Made by a program: the position numbers and the translations under genes. Under the pieces are notes generated by a model. That model ran no database searches and was not told the origin of the DNA. It worked only from the letters and a program-made list of their open reading frames with translations. Below, piece by piece: positions 55,901 to 64,000 of a DNA stretch of 64,000 nt (the first letter of the stretch is position 1; every line of letters begins with the position of its first letter). This stretch comes from Lampris incognitus (taxonomy: Eukaryota; Chordata; Actinopteri; Lampriformes; Lampridae), in contig NC_079214.1 of assembly GCF_029633865.1 (NCBI RefSeq), positions 31,762,957 through 31,826,956 on the forward strand. Direction: 5' to 3'.

Positions 55901-57016
55901 AAGCTTCGCGAGGACATGATACAGCGCATCCATGCCAGCCACCTTGGCGTGGAAAAAAGCAAATGCCGAGCAAGAGACTTACTGTTCTGGCCTGGCATGG
56001 GGAAACAGATCGAGGATGCGGTAGCAGACTGCAGCATATGCCAAGAACGGCGCAGCGCAAATGCAAAGGAACCAATGAGGTCACACGCCATACCCGAGCG
56101 GCCGTGGCAAGTGATAGGCACAGACCTATTCACATGGAACTCGCAGGACTTCATAGTCACTGTGGACTACTACTCCAGATTCTTCGAGCTAGAGAGACTT
56201 TACAGCTGCACCTCATCTGCCGTCATCATGAAGCTGAAAGCAGCAATGGCTCGACACGGAATCCCCGAGACTATCATAAGCGACAACGGTCCATGCTACA
56301 GCTCTGGTGAGTTCCGCAACTTCTCACAGACATGGGGTTTCTCACACACCACCACAAGCCCCCACTACCCACAGAGCAACGGCCTCTCCGAGAAGACTGT
56401 CCAGACGGCCAAACGCATCCTGGACAAAGCCAAAGCTGAGAACAAAGACCCCTACATGAGCTTACTGGAGTATCGCAACACACCGGTGGACAACCTGAAA
56501 TCACCGGCACAGCTACTGATGAGTCGGAGGCTGCGGTCCATTCTCCCATCAACAGCAAAACACCTGCAGCCACAGATCGCCAGTCAGGAGGATGTTCACA
56601 AAAGGAGAGAGGTATGTCAACAGCGCCAGCAGGCATACTACAACCGAACAGCCAAACCTCTGCCCCACCTGCCCGCAGGCACACCAATCCGCTTCCGGCA
56701 GGAGGATGGATCCTGGAGACCTGCAACTGTGGAAAGACCAGCGAACACAGACAGGAGCTACCACATCCAAACCAAAGAAGGTCAGATCTACCAACGCAAC
56801 CGTCAACACCTGCGACAAAGCAGAGTGAACACTCACACTACACACACACACACTTCACAGCAGACTGTTACCAGCGCTAACAACAACACACAAGCCCATC
56901 AGCAAGAGCATGCTGAACCTCCAGACACGAACAATCAGCGACAACCAGACACACAGCCTGGTTACACCACGAGGTCAGGTCGCATGATCAAACCAAGACA
57001 AAGCCTTGACTTATGA
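52976..57016 (+). CDS. gag-pol polyprotein, 1346 aa, uninterrupted
   Basis: The start ATG follows the primer site by 16 bases and no other start is in frame before it. Order: capsid-like gag; two zinc knuckles, CSYCGGLHGAKATC (about 221) and CIKCKKLNHFAKVC (about 240); protease with LDTGAQANTIP (about 340); reverse transcriptase (LDPRALNKV about 522, IVDDILVFG about 618); RNase H (VDASKSGLGAVM, ESDHKPL); integrase HHCC finger (HASHLGVEKSKC, CSICQ), core Asp in IGTDLF, Asp in ISDNGP and Glu in LSEKTVQ; basic C-terminal tail. gag and pol share a single frame, and the two knuckles fit the mag/SURL group. One oddity: near residue 557 the RT reads LDAWSVYWAIKL where relatives usually have a DA-x-SGYW pattern, so Gly-to-Val could lower activity. 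Confidence 0.96.
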   Translation: MDSYGVPAPRMDWESANLPEAWRRFRQTTELMFKGPLRGKNEEEKCSYLLLWIGEKGRDVHNTWTLSGEQAKKLETYYDKYTEYITPKANPIYARYKFHEKMQGESESLERFVTELKLLVKDCGYPNADEMVRDRIVFATNSPRVREKLLSQGAELTLEKTIDVARSHELAKQQLKFMGQGSTHETVHAIGRKTYKPNTPKAANANFRQREGNVSTAVRACSYCGGLHGAKATCPAKGKQCIKCKKLNHFAKVCKSSSQGQTKYYRGTVHAVGENPEEYTTDREQEELYFDNITVESTAVGEQTELYIDCISIENNGKSNEQAYVEVGIGTPPQKLKFKLDTGAQANTIPTNLFQALFKNVTLKPAIHRLTEYGGGALSVKGTCKLKCKYRDNAMMLDFYVIDTNAPPVMAMKTCHDLNLVKIVMAVSEENNVTSQSIMDEYADVFQGIGEFPGECTFRVTPDATPVVCPPRRIPIALRSKLRDELDSMEKGGIICKVTEPTEWVNALVIVEKPKTGKLRVCLDPRALNKVIQRPHYPLPTLEDATTKLAGAEYFSVLDAWSVYWAIKLSTESSMLTTFNTVFGRYRFLRLPFGIVSAQDEFQRRVDETYEGLDGVTAIVDDILVFGKTKEEHDQRLRAMLKRTRERGVRLNPDKCHICMSEVSYFGHTLSHEGIKPDPHKVKAVKDMQPPQNKAELETVLGMINYLARFAPHLSQINSPLRQLLKQDSEFVWDAVHDKAFQEMKNLITQHPGPVLSYFDPQKELQLQVDASKSGLGAVMLQDGKPIAYASKSLNSTEENYAQIEKELYAVVFGCKRFHEYMYGRKVIVESDHKPLEAILKKPLAAAPPRLQRMILALQKYDIQIIHCPGKDIPVADTLSRKSIEHHDSDLQEGMEAQVHTVLSNIPVSDTRLTEIKQETAQDPQLTALRRATLTGWPDTKKKCPPSIQEYWNHRAEISEMDGILFKGERIIVPQKLREDMIQRIHASHLGVEKSKCRARDLLFWPGMGKQIEDAVADCSICQERRSANAKEPMRSHAIPERPWQVIGTDLFTWNSQDFIVTVDYYSRFFELERLYSCTSSAVIMKLKAAMARHGIPETIISDNGPCYSSGEFRNFSQTWGFSHTTTSPHYPQSNGLSEKTVQTAKRILDKAKAENKDPYMSLLEYRNTPVDNLKSPAQLLMSRRLRSILPSTAKHLQPQIASQEDVHKRREVCQQRQQAYYNRTAKPLPHLPAGTPIRFRQEDGSWRPATVERPANTDRSYHIQTKEGQIYQRNRQHLRQSRVNTHTTHTHTSQQTVTSANNNTQAHQQEHAEPPDTNNQRQPDTQPGYTTRSGRMIKPRQSLDL

Positions 57017-57335
57017 ATGTTAAAAAGAGAGAATTTTACACCAACCTGTACTATACCTGCTATGTTTTGAAAAGAAATATTTACAGCGTTCACTTACCTT
57101 GTGTACCTACCTGCTGTTTGCAGTTACCAGTAATGAAATGAAAAAAAAGATGAAATGTTATTACGGTGTCACATTTAGACAGTGAAGGAAATGTTTTACA
57201 CTACTTTGTTGCAGTCCAGTTATATAAGAGTTCCATTTTCATATTCTTTCTTATTAAGATTGCATTCGCTTATAAATGTGCTCAACGTGGTCTGTATCTC
57301 TGCAGAGAAAGCAGCACTTTTCAGAAAAAGGGAGA

Positions 57336-57528
57336 TGTAATATTTGCTAGTAACATTTGATTTGCTAATGTCCCTTACGGCTTTCCGTAGCGCCACAACA
57401 AAGTCACGTGATGTAGGTAACAACGTCAGTCGGAATCCGGTCGGTGAATAAACACCCAGCACGAGAGAAGTCGTCCTTGCTTTATTAATGTTATAAGTTA
57501 ACATAGCCAGAGGGCACAGATCATTACA
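57336..57528 (+). repeat. 3' LTR, nested gypsy
   Basis: Same length as the 5' LTR and one mismatch against it. Confidence 0.97.
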
Positions 57529-57577
57529 GATTCACACTCCTCTTCTGCTCCAAATATGTTCAATTCGGGGTCACCAA

Positions 57578-57752
57578 TGTGGCAGGAATGAGGAAAAACA
57601 CAGGAGACCAAGGCGAGTTTGATGTTTATTCCTCAACTCCAAAAACCAACTGCAGCAGGAACAACCCTGCACCGGCGAGTCTGGGAACGTAAACCACGCC
57701 CCCAGCTCACAGTCCTGCTGGGTGAGAGGCATAGCCCCTAGTGTCCGCCACA
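57578..57752 (-). repeat. 5' LTR of gypsy copy 2
   Basis: 175 bp, nearly identical to the copy 1 LTRs; preceded by the same TGGTGACCCCGA primer site read on the minus strand. Confidence 0.93.
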
Positions 57753-58392
57753 ATTATTATGATTATGATTGTGATTATTATTGTGAGTTTTTATTCTAAT
57801 GTCTGCAAAGAATCGTATTGAGAGAAGAAAAGTGGAAGAGGAGAGAGGATATATGAGATGAGGGAAAAGAGTGATGCAGTCTGAAAGAAGCAAGGATGAA
57901 AGGATGGGCAGGATGAGTCTTGGCTGTGTTTCCTATCTGGGAATTAAGCACAGAGCTGTCATAGTCTGAAAGATTTAATTCATAATCCATTGGGTTAAAT
58001 TGATCTAATTCTGTTTTCATCATCAGCTGTTTCTCATCTCTGCTGCACCTTGTCATCCAGTCCCAGTCTGTCCCCTCATTTACCTTTGAATTCTGGCCTT
58101 TCCCTTTACAGCCGCTCTGCCTCCTGTATGGTACAAGGCCTTTAGGGCCCCCATCTGTACTCCTTTCTGTTTTTCTGTCCTCTTTTGCCCTCTCCTCCTC
58201 GATCCTCCTTTAAACCCATTGTGGATCACACAGAGAAGTATTTTAAAGTCAACAGGCCTCCAAAGACTGATACAAATTTCATACCCAAATTCAGGATTCC
58301 AGATTCAGCCCTGATTCAGTCCAATACAAAAATGCATAGGGGTGGAAAATAACTGCCGTGAATTAAGTCCAACGTTAATATTACGTTGATAT
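57753..58392 (+). other. lpin1: lpin1 intron 2, nothing recognised
   Basis: A short ATT/GATT-rich start, then unique-looking sequence. Confidence 0.5.
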
Positions 58393-58804
58393 TAGTGCTG
58401 AAACTATTAGTCGATCTACACAAAACTGATCGATTACAATTTTGGTCGTCGATTCATTTTCTGTTTTTCATTTGCTGGTTGCAGTTTCATAAGCTAAGAT
58501 TTGCTTGCCTTCCTCTGATTTATATTATTATGAAATGAATACTTGAGTGGTTTGGGTTTTTTTTTGGCTGTTGTTCAGACTGAGTAAGCAGTCTTAAAAC
58601 ATCGTTTTGGACCTGAACTGGGCATTCATCAGTATTTTTTTTACTTTTAACAGGCTAAATAAATAATTATCCACAAAATAACAAATAATATCCATAAATT
58701 AATTGGTTGATAGATTGATTGACCCCTGAAAAACAGGGGAAAAGCTGAAAAAAGAAGATCTATAGATTAATTGGTTATAAAAATAACCATTAGTTGCAGC
58801 CCTA
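58393..58804. mobile_element. hAT-type non-autonomous element
   Basis: Ends TAGTGCTGAAACTATTAGTC and, on the other strand, TAGGGCTGCAACTAATGGTT, a terminal type common in fish hAT elements. Flanking 8-mers GTTGATAT and GTTAATAC agree at six of eight. Inner sequences contain several ATCGATT-type motifs. No ORF. Confidence 0.75.
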
Positions 58805-58869
58805 GTTAATACTGACTATTTTTGTTTTTGAGGATTGTTCTCTTACGCATTTCAAGATTGCTTGAGGTG

Positions 58870-59025
58870 GATTTTGATTGGTTTTGAAGATCCATCCATC
58901 CATTATCCAAACTGCTTGTCCTGCTCTCAGGGTCACGGGGATGCTGGAGCTTATCCATACAGTCATTGGGTGGCAGGCGGGGAGACACCCTGGACAGGCC
59001 ACCAGGCCATCACAGGGTTTTGAAG
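58870..59025 (+). repeat. Dispersed fish repeat
   Basis: CCATCCATCCATTATCCAAA, then CTCAGGGTCACGGGGATGCTGG and CACCCTGGACAGGCC, a sequence found very often in fish introns. Class not assigned. Confidence 0.7.
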
Positions 59026-59468
59026 ATGCATTAAGAAATTGATAACAGTTCTTAGCTTAGCATAAGATGTTTTTTATCCTGTATTAGTGCTCTCATTGCC
59101 TGGTGATGCAACACCTGCACCATGGTTGTTTGCAGAATAATTTTCAAAATAAAAATAACATGTTGAAATGTCTGATAACATTGTCATATCTAATCTACTT
59201 ACATTGATTGCTCAATATATCTTGAAAGAAGAGAGATTTGCACACAGGATCCAAAAAGCCTGTTCATTTTTGCCATAGGTGAAAAATAAATGAATCCGGA
59301 TGTGATCTGATAGCCCCGAAATTACAACAACACTTTAGAGGTCTATTGAATAGTCTCTTATCTTTTTAGAAATTTGCAACTTGGAAATATCGGGTTCACT
59401 GATCTTGAAATAAACACTAACGAACTGTCTGGTAGACTTTGCATTACCTATCCCAGGGCTTTATTTCT

Positions 59469-59648
59469 TTCTTTTTTTTTTAAGATTTTTTTTATTTTGG
59501 CATTTTCCACCTTCATTGGATAGTGATAGTTGAGAGAGAGGGGATGACATGCAGCAAAGGGCCCAAGCCGTATTCGAACCCAGGCCGCTACGGTAAGGAC
59601 TCAGTTTTATATGATACATGCTCTACCAGGTGAGCCACCGGGCTGCCC
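59469..59648 (-). mobile_element. tRNA-derived SINE S4
   Basis: On the minus strand: head GCCCGGTGGCTCACCTGGTA (A-box-like), B box GGGTTCGAATACGG, body CATGTCATCCCCTCTCTCTC and an A-rich end. In lpin1 intron 2. Confidence 0.8.
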
Positions 59649-60215
59649 CCCAGGTCCTTATTTCTAATCCTAGTTGTTCTCTGCTGAGTGGAAAACCACC
59701 AGAGGGCTATTTATATAACCAGAGAATTCAGTCGAGTGCATTCAGCTGGCACAATCCATATAGGCAAAAGGACTTTGGAAGGTGGCAGGTAGTCTGACAG
59801 ATGGGGCAGACAGACAGACAAACAGAGGGAAAGATACACTACCGTTCAAAAGTTTGGGATCACCCAAACAATTTCGTGTTTTCCATGAAAAGTCACACTT
59901 ATTCACCACCATATGTTGTGAAATGAATAGAAAATAGAGTCAAGACATTGACAAGGTTAGAAATAATGATTTGTATTTGAAATAAGATTTTTTTTACATC
60001 AAACTTTGCTTTCGTCAAAGAATCCTCCATTTGCAGCAATTACAGCATTGCAGACCTTTGGCATTCTAGCTGTTAATTTGTTGAGGTAATCTGGAGAAAT
60101 TGCACCCCACGCTTCCAGAAGCAGCTCCCACAAGTTGGATTGGTTGGATGGGCACTTCTTTGAGCAGATTGAGTTTCTGGAGCATCACATTTGTGGGGTC
60201 AATTAAACGCTCAAA

Positions 60216-60410
60216 ATGGCCAGAAAAAGAGAACTTTCATCTGAAACTCGACAGTCTATTCTTGTTCTTAGAAATGAAGGCTATTCCATGCGAGAAATTG
60301 CTAAGAAATTGAAGATTTCCTACACCGGTGTGTACTACTCCCTTCAGAGGACAGCACAAACAGGCTCTAACAGGTACTATTTAATGAAGATGCCAGTTGG
60401 GGACCTGTGA
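60216..60410 (+). pseudogene. Tc1 transposase N-terminal fragment, plus strand
   Basis: MARKRELSSETRQSILVLRN to about residue 50 of the transposase at 48711-49754, then it runs into the spacer and stops. It would code for the first helix-turn-helix only, with no catalytic acids. Confidence 0.8.
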
Positions 60411-60663
60411 GGCGTCTGTTTCTCAAACTAGAGACTCTAATGTACTTATCTTCTTGCTCAGTTGTGCAACGCGGCCTCCCACTTCTTTTTCTACTCTGGT
60501 TAGAGCCTGTTTTTGCTGTCCTCTGAAGGGAGTAGTACACACCGGTGTAGGAAATCTTCAATTTCTTAGCAATTTCTCGCATGGAATAGCCTTCATTTCT
60601 AAGAACAAGAATAGACTGTCGAGTTTCAGATGAAAGTTCTCTTTTTCTGGCCATTTTGAGCAT
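60367..60663 (-). pseudogene. Tc1 transposase N-terminal fragment, minus strand
   Basis: Same N-terminal start as the fragment at 60216 but on the opposite strand, continuing through GRPRCTTEQEDKY and RNRRLTGPQLASSLNST before ending. It covers both DNA-binding units approximately and lacks the catalytic domain. The two fragments converge on the spacer. Confidence 0.85.
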
Positions 60664-61035
60664 TTAATTGACCCCACAAATGTGATGCTCCAGAAACTCA
60701 ATCTGCTCAAAGAAGTGCCCATCCAACCAATCCAACTTGTGGGAGCTGCTTCTGGAAGCGTGGGGTGCAATTTCTCCAGATTACCTCAACAAATTAACAG
60801 CTAGAATGCCAAAGGTCTGCAATGCTGTAATTGCTGCAAATGGAGGATTCTTTGACGAAAGCAAAGTTTGATGTAAAAAAAATCTTATTTCAAATACAAA
60901 TCATTATTTCTAACCTTGTCAATGTCTTGACTCTATTTTCTATTCATTTCACAACATATGGTGGTGAATAAGTGTGACTTTTCATGGAAAACACAAAATT
61001 GTTTGGGTGATCCCAAACTTTTGAACGGTAGTGTA

Positions 61036-62660
61036 GGTCAGATGAACTCAGAAAGACTGCAAGCAAATAAGTGACAGAAACAAATAGACAAAAACGCAAA
61101 TACAAACAATAAAAGCATGACAGACAGAAAGGTGTACAGCAGGTGTAGACATATGTGATAGGATATAGACAAAACAGTAAGAGAGACTAGCTAAAGGAGT
61201 GAGAGGTCCCATGCACCAACATGCAGGCAGAGCGGTATGCAGACATGCTGGAAGGCAGAAAGACATGCAACACTATGGAGACTAGTAGTGGCCATATGAT
61301 TAGGCAGGGGTACTGAATAAAAGTTGGATGGATGACATTCACAGGCGAAGGACAGAACATCCTTGTTGTGTTCTCTTCGTATTTTTGAATCTTTTCCTCG
61401 ATGGAGTGAGATCTGTTCATTACCATCACCATATATTTTCAGTGACTTAGTTTCAAACTGTTTACTTGCATACTTTTTTCTCTCTACTTCCTTTTCCAGT
61501 CTTTCATTTCACTTTACTGCGGGGTCTCTGTTTATGAGCTGAATGTGACAAGATCAACTATAAAGGTTTCAAAGAATGTACTGGCACACATTGACACACA
61601 CAAACACACACTTTATCAGTCAACTGCTTGGAAGATTAAATATTCCAGCTGGAAATGCAAAGGCAAAAAGTGTTTTGAAATCAACCTAATTAAATGTCTC
61701 CATTTGCCTTTTTTTATGACGGGCAGAGAATTTTGTTTTCAAAAAAATGTATTGACCATAACAGCAACCCTGAGAACAAGTTCTGCATGCTGAATTTATC
61801 TGTGTCCAGGACCTTTTTTTTTCCTTAAAAGGCTTGTCTATGAAATGTAAATTGGTAGTGATTCAGTCACTGAAGATTATAAGAAGTGTTTGTAGCTTTG
61901 CAAGAGACCGTGACATGATCACGAACTGAGACCGACTCATTCAACATCATGGGGACCTACACTAAATCGGCTTTGAGGTTGACATTCATATCAGAGCCTA
62001 AGCACTGACTTGATGAGGAGTGAAATTAGTTGTTTACAGGGCCTAAGCCTTTAGATTGGCTCTATCATCTTTCTATCTCTCTCTTGCTCTTTAACCAAAT
62101 GAACTGGACTATGTTGGACTATGTTGTGCCCTGTGCACTGGAAAGCACGAGTCAGTTTATTCTGCATAATGTGTGTGTGTGTGTCTGTGTGTGTGGTAAT
62201 CTGAAGCCAAACTCAAATCCCTACCTGATGAGATATACTCCCTAATGAAACAAACAAACCCCGTCTGCCTCATCACTTACCAGCACTAACCCTGGTTGTG
62301 AGCAGAGTTACATTTACTCAAATTAAACTAAAGGATGATTTGGAGGTAAAATGTTGTTTTCCCTCAAAGGATGCATGTCATCATTTGAGCTGAAAATGGG
62401 GAGTGGGGGTACCTGCTCATTTCATCCTCCCTCAACTTGTCCAGTGATTGCTTGTGTTTCTCATCTATTTAAAAGGTGCTGGCTCAAATTTATTAATAAA
62501 GTCCTCATTCACAGTTACAGACTCAGAGGGCTTAAATTGCCAGTGAGAAACAGGTAGATACAGTAAACAACAGTACATGACAAGGATGGAATGGATCAAT
62601 TGCTTGTCCATGATATTTCTTTATCGCTTTGAATGTGAAATCCAAAAATATGGCTCATAA
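61036..62660 (+). other. lpin1: lpin1 intron 2, last part, nothing recognised
   Basis: Unique-looking sequence with a short (GT)n at about 62169-62194. Confidence 0.5.
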
Positions 62661-62673
62661 AGGAAATATTCTT

Positions 62674-63104
62674 TTTTTGGATTCCCCCCAATTATATTTG
62701 GCCAATTACCCCACTCCTCCGAGCCATGCCGGCTGCTGCTCCACCCCCTCTACTGTTCCGGGAAGGGCTGCAGACTACCAGTAGCCTCCTCCGATACATG
62801 TGGAGTTGCCAGCCGCTTCTTTTCACCTGACAGTGAGAAGTTTCACCAGGGGGACGTAGCACGTGGGAGGGTCACGCTATTCCCCCCAGTTCCCCCTCCC
62901 CCCTGAACAGGCGCCCCGACCGACCAGAGGAGGCGCTATTGCAGCGACCAGGACACATACCCACATCCAGCTTCCCACCCGCAGACACGACCAATTGTGT
63001 CTGTAGGGACACCCGACCAAGCTTGAGGTAATACAGGGATTCAAACCGCTGATCCCCGTGTTGGTAGGCAACAGAATAGACTGATACTCTACCCAGATGC
63101 CCCT
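62674..63104 (-). mobile_element. tRNA-derived SINE S2, copy 3
   Basis: Reverse orientation, poly-T at the left end, target duplication AGGAAATATTCTT at 62661-62673 and 63105-63117. It lies in lpin1 intron 2 about 320 bp before exon 3. Confidence 0.92.
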
Positions 63105-63440
63105 AGGAAATATTCTTAAGAGTTTAAAAATATATTTCAAAATATAAGTTGCAGAGGTCTCAGGAGCACCAGATTGCGAAGTGACCAGGTTACTTATAAT
63201 AAAAATGGAGAGAACTTATACTTCCTTTAGCATGTAGTAGCAAAGCGCATACATTGAAGTCCTGAAGAATGGTGTTCTGAAACACTGAGGAAAGGTGTTT
63301 GTTTTCCAAGAATGGCTAACCACTGAAAACAAGTTTGTGATTACAAAGATTTATGAGAATATCACACGTAGATTTATTGGGCTTTTGTAACACAATAACC
63401 CTACAATCTGATCTTATTGTGTCACTTCCTCTGTTGACAG

Positions 63441-63537
63441 GAAATAGTGCCATCCCACCTGGCAACATCGCCCATTTTGTCAACAGGGGCAGCATTAATG
63501 GAATCCCAGCTGAGCAGGGGTGTGTCTCGGCTTCAAG
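63441..63537 (+). CDS. lpin1: lpin1 coding exon 3
   Basis: The acceptor TTGACAG ends at 63440 and the donor GTAAGA starts at 63538. It encodes EIVPSHLATSPILSTGAALM, then ESQLSRGVSRLQ. The P-x-HLATSPIL stretch and M-E-x-QL fit lipin-1. It enters at phase 0 and leaves one base over. A different frame across this exon (NSAIPPGNIAHF) is a shadow. Confidence 0.94.
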
Positions 63538-63568
63538 GTAAGATTGAAAAACCTTCTAAAATAATGTT

Positions 63569-63845
63569 GGAATGGAGGAGTTGGATGCCCCTTCCTAAAT
63601 AGAAACTGTTACTGGGGTGCTAAACCCAAAAAAACATATACTTCAAAGAACCACATCCAAGCATGTAGGGTAGCACTCACCAATTTCAAAAAGGACAGGG
63701 ACAGTGCCTCATTCCCACCAATTTATTTTGGCCAGCAAAACATGCTAACTTTTCGGCCTACTGCTACAGGCCTTTATCAGAGCTCCGATGAAGGCCTGTC
63801 CTTTTTGAAATTGGTGAGTGCTACCCTGCATCCTTGGATGTGGTT
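63569..63845. mobile_element. 277-bp retroposed insert with inverted repeat and hammerhead-like core
   Basis: CCTTCTAAAATAATGTT occurs on both sides (63552-63568, 63846-63862), a 17-bp target duplication. Inside, 52-base arms at 63648-63699 and 63795-63846 are complementary with two mismatches. On the minus strand the segment 63780-63751 reads CTGATAA, a GGCCT/AGGCC stem, then GAAA, close to the CUGAUGA...GAAA hammerhead core. Such motifs are known from Penelope-like termini. Confidence 0.75.
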
Positions 63846-63913
63846 CCTTCTAAAATAATGTTTTGTAATATTTGAAGATGTTGGAATGTTCATACTATAC
63901 TCTGGCCCCACAG

Positions 63914-64000
63914 ACCCAGGCCCTAGCACGTCCCTTCCTGTACACACCCTGGGACCCCAGCAGAGTGATGCAGGGATGACAAAGAAGCGGAGGAAGAGGA
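63914..64000 (+). CDS. lpin1: lpin1 coding exon 4, partial, with nuclear-localisation stretch
   Basis: The acceptor CCCACAG ends at 63913. With the carried base it reads DPGPSTSLPVHTLGP, then QQSDAGMTKKRRKR up to the window edge. KKRRKR is the first half of the polybasic region that lipins use both for nuclear import and for binding phosphatidic acid in membranes. The exon continues beyond the window. The catalytic C-LIP domain with DxDxT is not in this window. Confidence 0.94.

Larger units (their letters stand above)
52750..57528 (+). mobile_element. Structurally intact Ty3/gypsy element nested in gypsy copy 2
   Basis: Two 193-bp LTRs (52750-52942 and 57336-57528) differ at one position (GATGTACGTAAC against GATGTAGGTAAC). 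The target GATTC is duplicated at 52745-52749 and 57529-57533. Primer site TGGTGTCAGAGTAGCGG at 52943; purine run AAAAAGGGAGA just before the 3' LTR. One open gag-pol frame fills the interior. The youngest LTR element in the window. Confidence 0.97.
50217..57752 (-). mobile_element. Ty3/gypsy copy 2 (same family as 8675-12971), 3'-truncated and split
   Basis: Sequence 50217-52749 matches copy 1 from about position 10185 to 12750. It resumes after the nested element at 57534 and ends with a 5' LTR at 57578-57752. The integrase and 3' LTR are missing at the left, where it abuts the Tc1 stub. Therefore no right/left target duplication can be checked. Confidence 0.92.
59837..61033. mobile_element. 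Tc1-derived palindromic element, two 535-bp arms
   Basis: TA at 59835-59836 and 61034-61035. The left arm 59837-60371 and right arm 60499-61033 have the same length and are near-perfect reverse complements (few substitutions, e.g. 60208 region AAACGCTC/GAGCATTTAA). Spacer 60372-60498. Each arm joins the Tc1 terminus with the transposase C-terminal end (matching 48551-48872) to the inverted transposase 5' region (matching about 49602-49816). Confidence 0.95.

Overview
The window is vertebrate, almost certainly teleost, nuclear DNA. It holds short coding exons with GT/AG splice sites, long introns, many (GT)n/(CT)n/(AT)n microsatellites, and the fish-typical mix of Tc1/mariner transposons, Ty3/gypsy LTR elements, tRNA-derived SINEs, an RTE-like LINE, an L2-like LINE and a Penelope-like element. 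There is no bacterial content.

Host genes. (1) Positions 1-19475, + strand: the last eleven coding exons of greb1 (growth regulation by estrogen in breast cancer 1). Codon phase is kept at all the junctions that could be checked, and the gene ends in a stop at 19473-19475. (2) Positions 47306-64000, + strand: the first four coding exons of lpin1 (lipin-1 phosphatidate phosphatase). They carry the N-terminal N-LIP start and, at the window edge, the first half of the polybasic nuclear-localisation stretch. GREB1 followed by LPIN1 in the same orientation is the arrangement on human 2p25, which argues for greb1 rather than greb1l. NTSR2, which lies between them in human, was not seen.

Layout. 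1-19.5 kb: greb1 exons, with introns holding a Tc1 (3949-5162), a Tc1/mariner split by a Ty3/gypsy element (7137-13030), several SINEs and a Penelope-like fragment (16432-17760). 19.5-30.7 kb: 3' UTR, then a foldback repeat followed by two Tc1 elements (21165-24712) and an internally deleted gypsy element (25272-28291). 30.7-47.3 kb: region upstream of lpin1, with a candidate alternative 5' coding exon (31185-31259), a CpG-rich stretch (34.3-34.75 kb), dense microsatellites, an L2 fragment and an RTE-like LINE that four later elements have inserted into (38451-42448). 47.7-63.4 kb: lpin1 intron 2, which holds a full-length Tc1 with an intact transposase (48551-50166), a gypsy copy broken by a second, structurally intact gypsy element (52750-57528, 1346-codon gag-pol, LTRs differing at one site), and a 1.2 kb almost perfect palindrome built from Tc1 pieces (59837-61033).

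The two host genes are not known to act in one pathway. GREB1 is a nuclear cofactor linked to steroid-receptor signalling. Lipin-1 makes diacylglycerol at the ER and also acts as a nuclear co-regulator. The most notable new observations are the Tc1 palindrome, the young gypsy element nested in an older one, the possible lpin1 alternative first exon, and a 277-bp insert with 17-bp target duplications and a hammerhead-ribozyme-like core in lpin1 intron 3. All calls come from reading the sequence; no database search was run.
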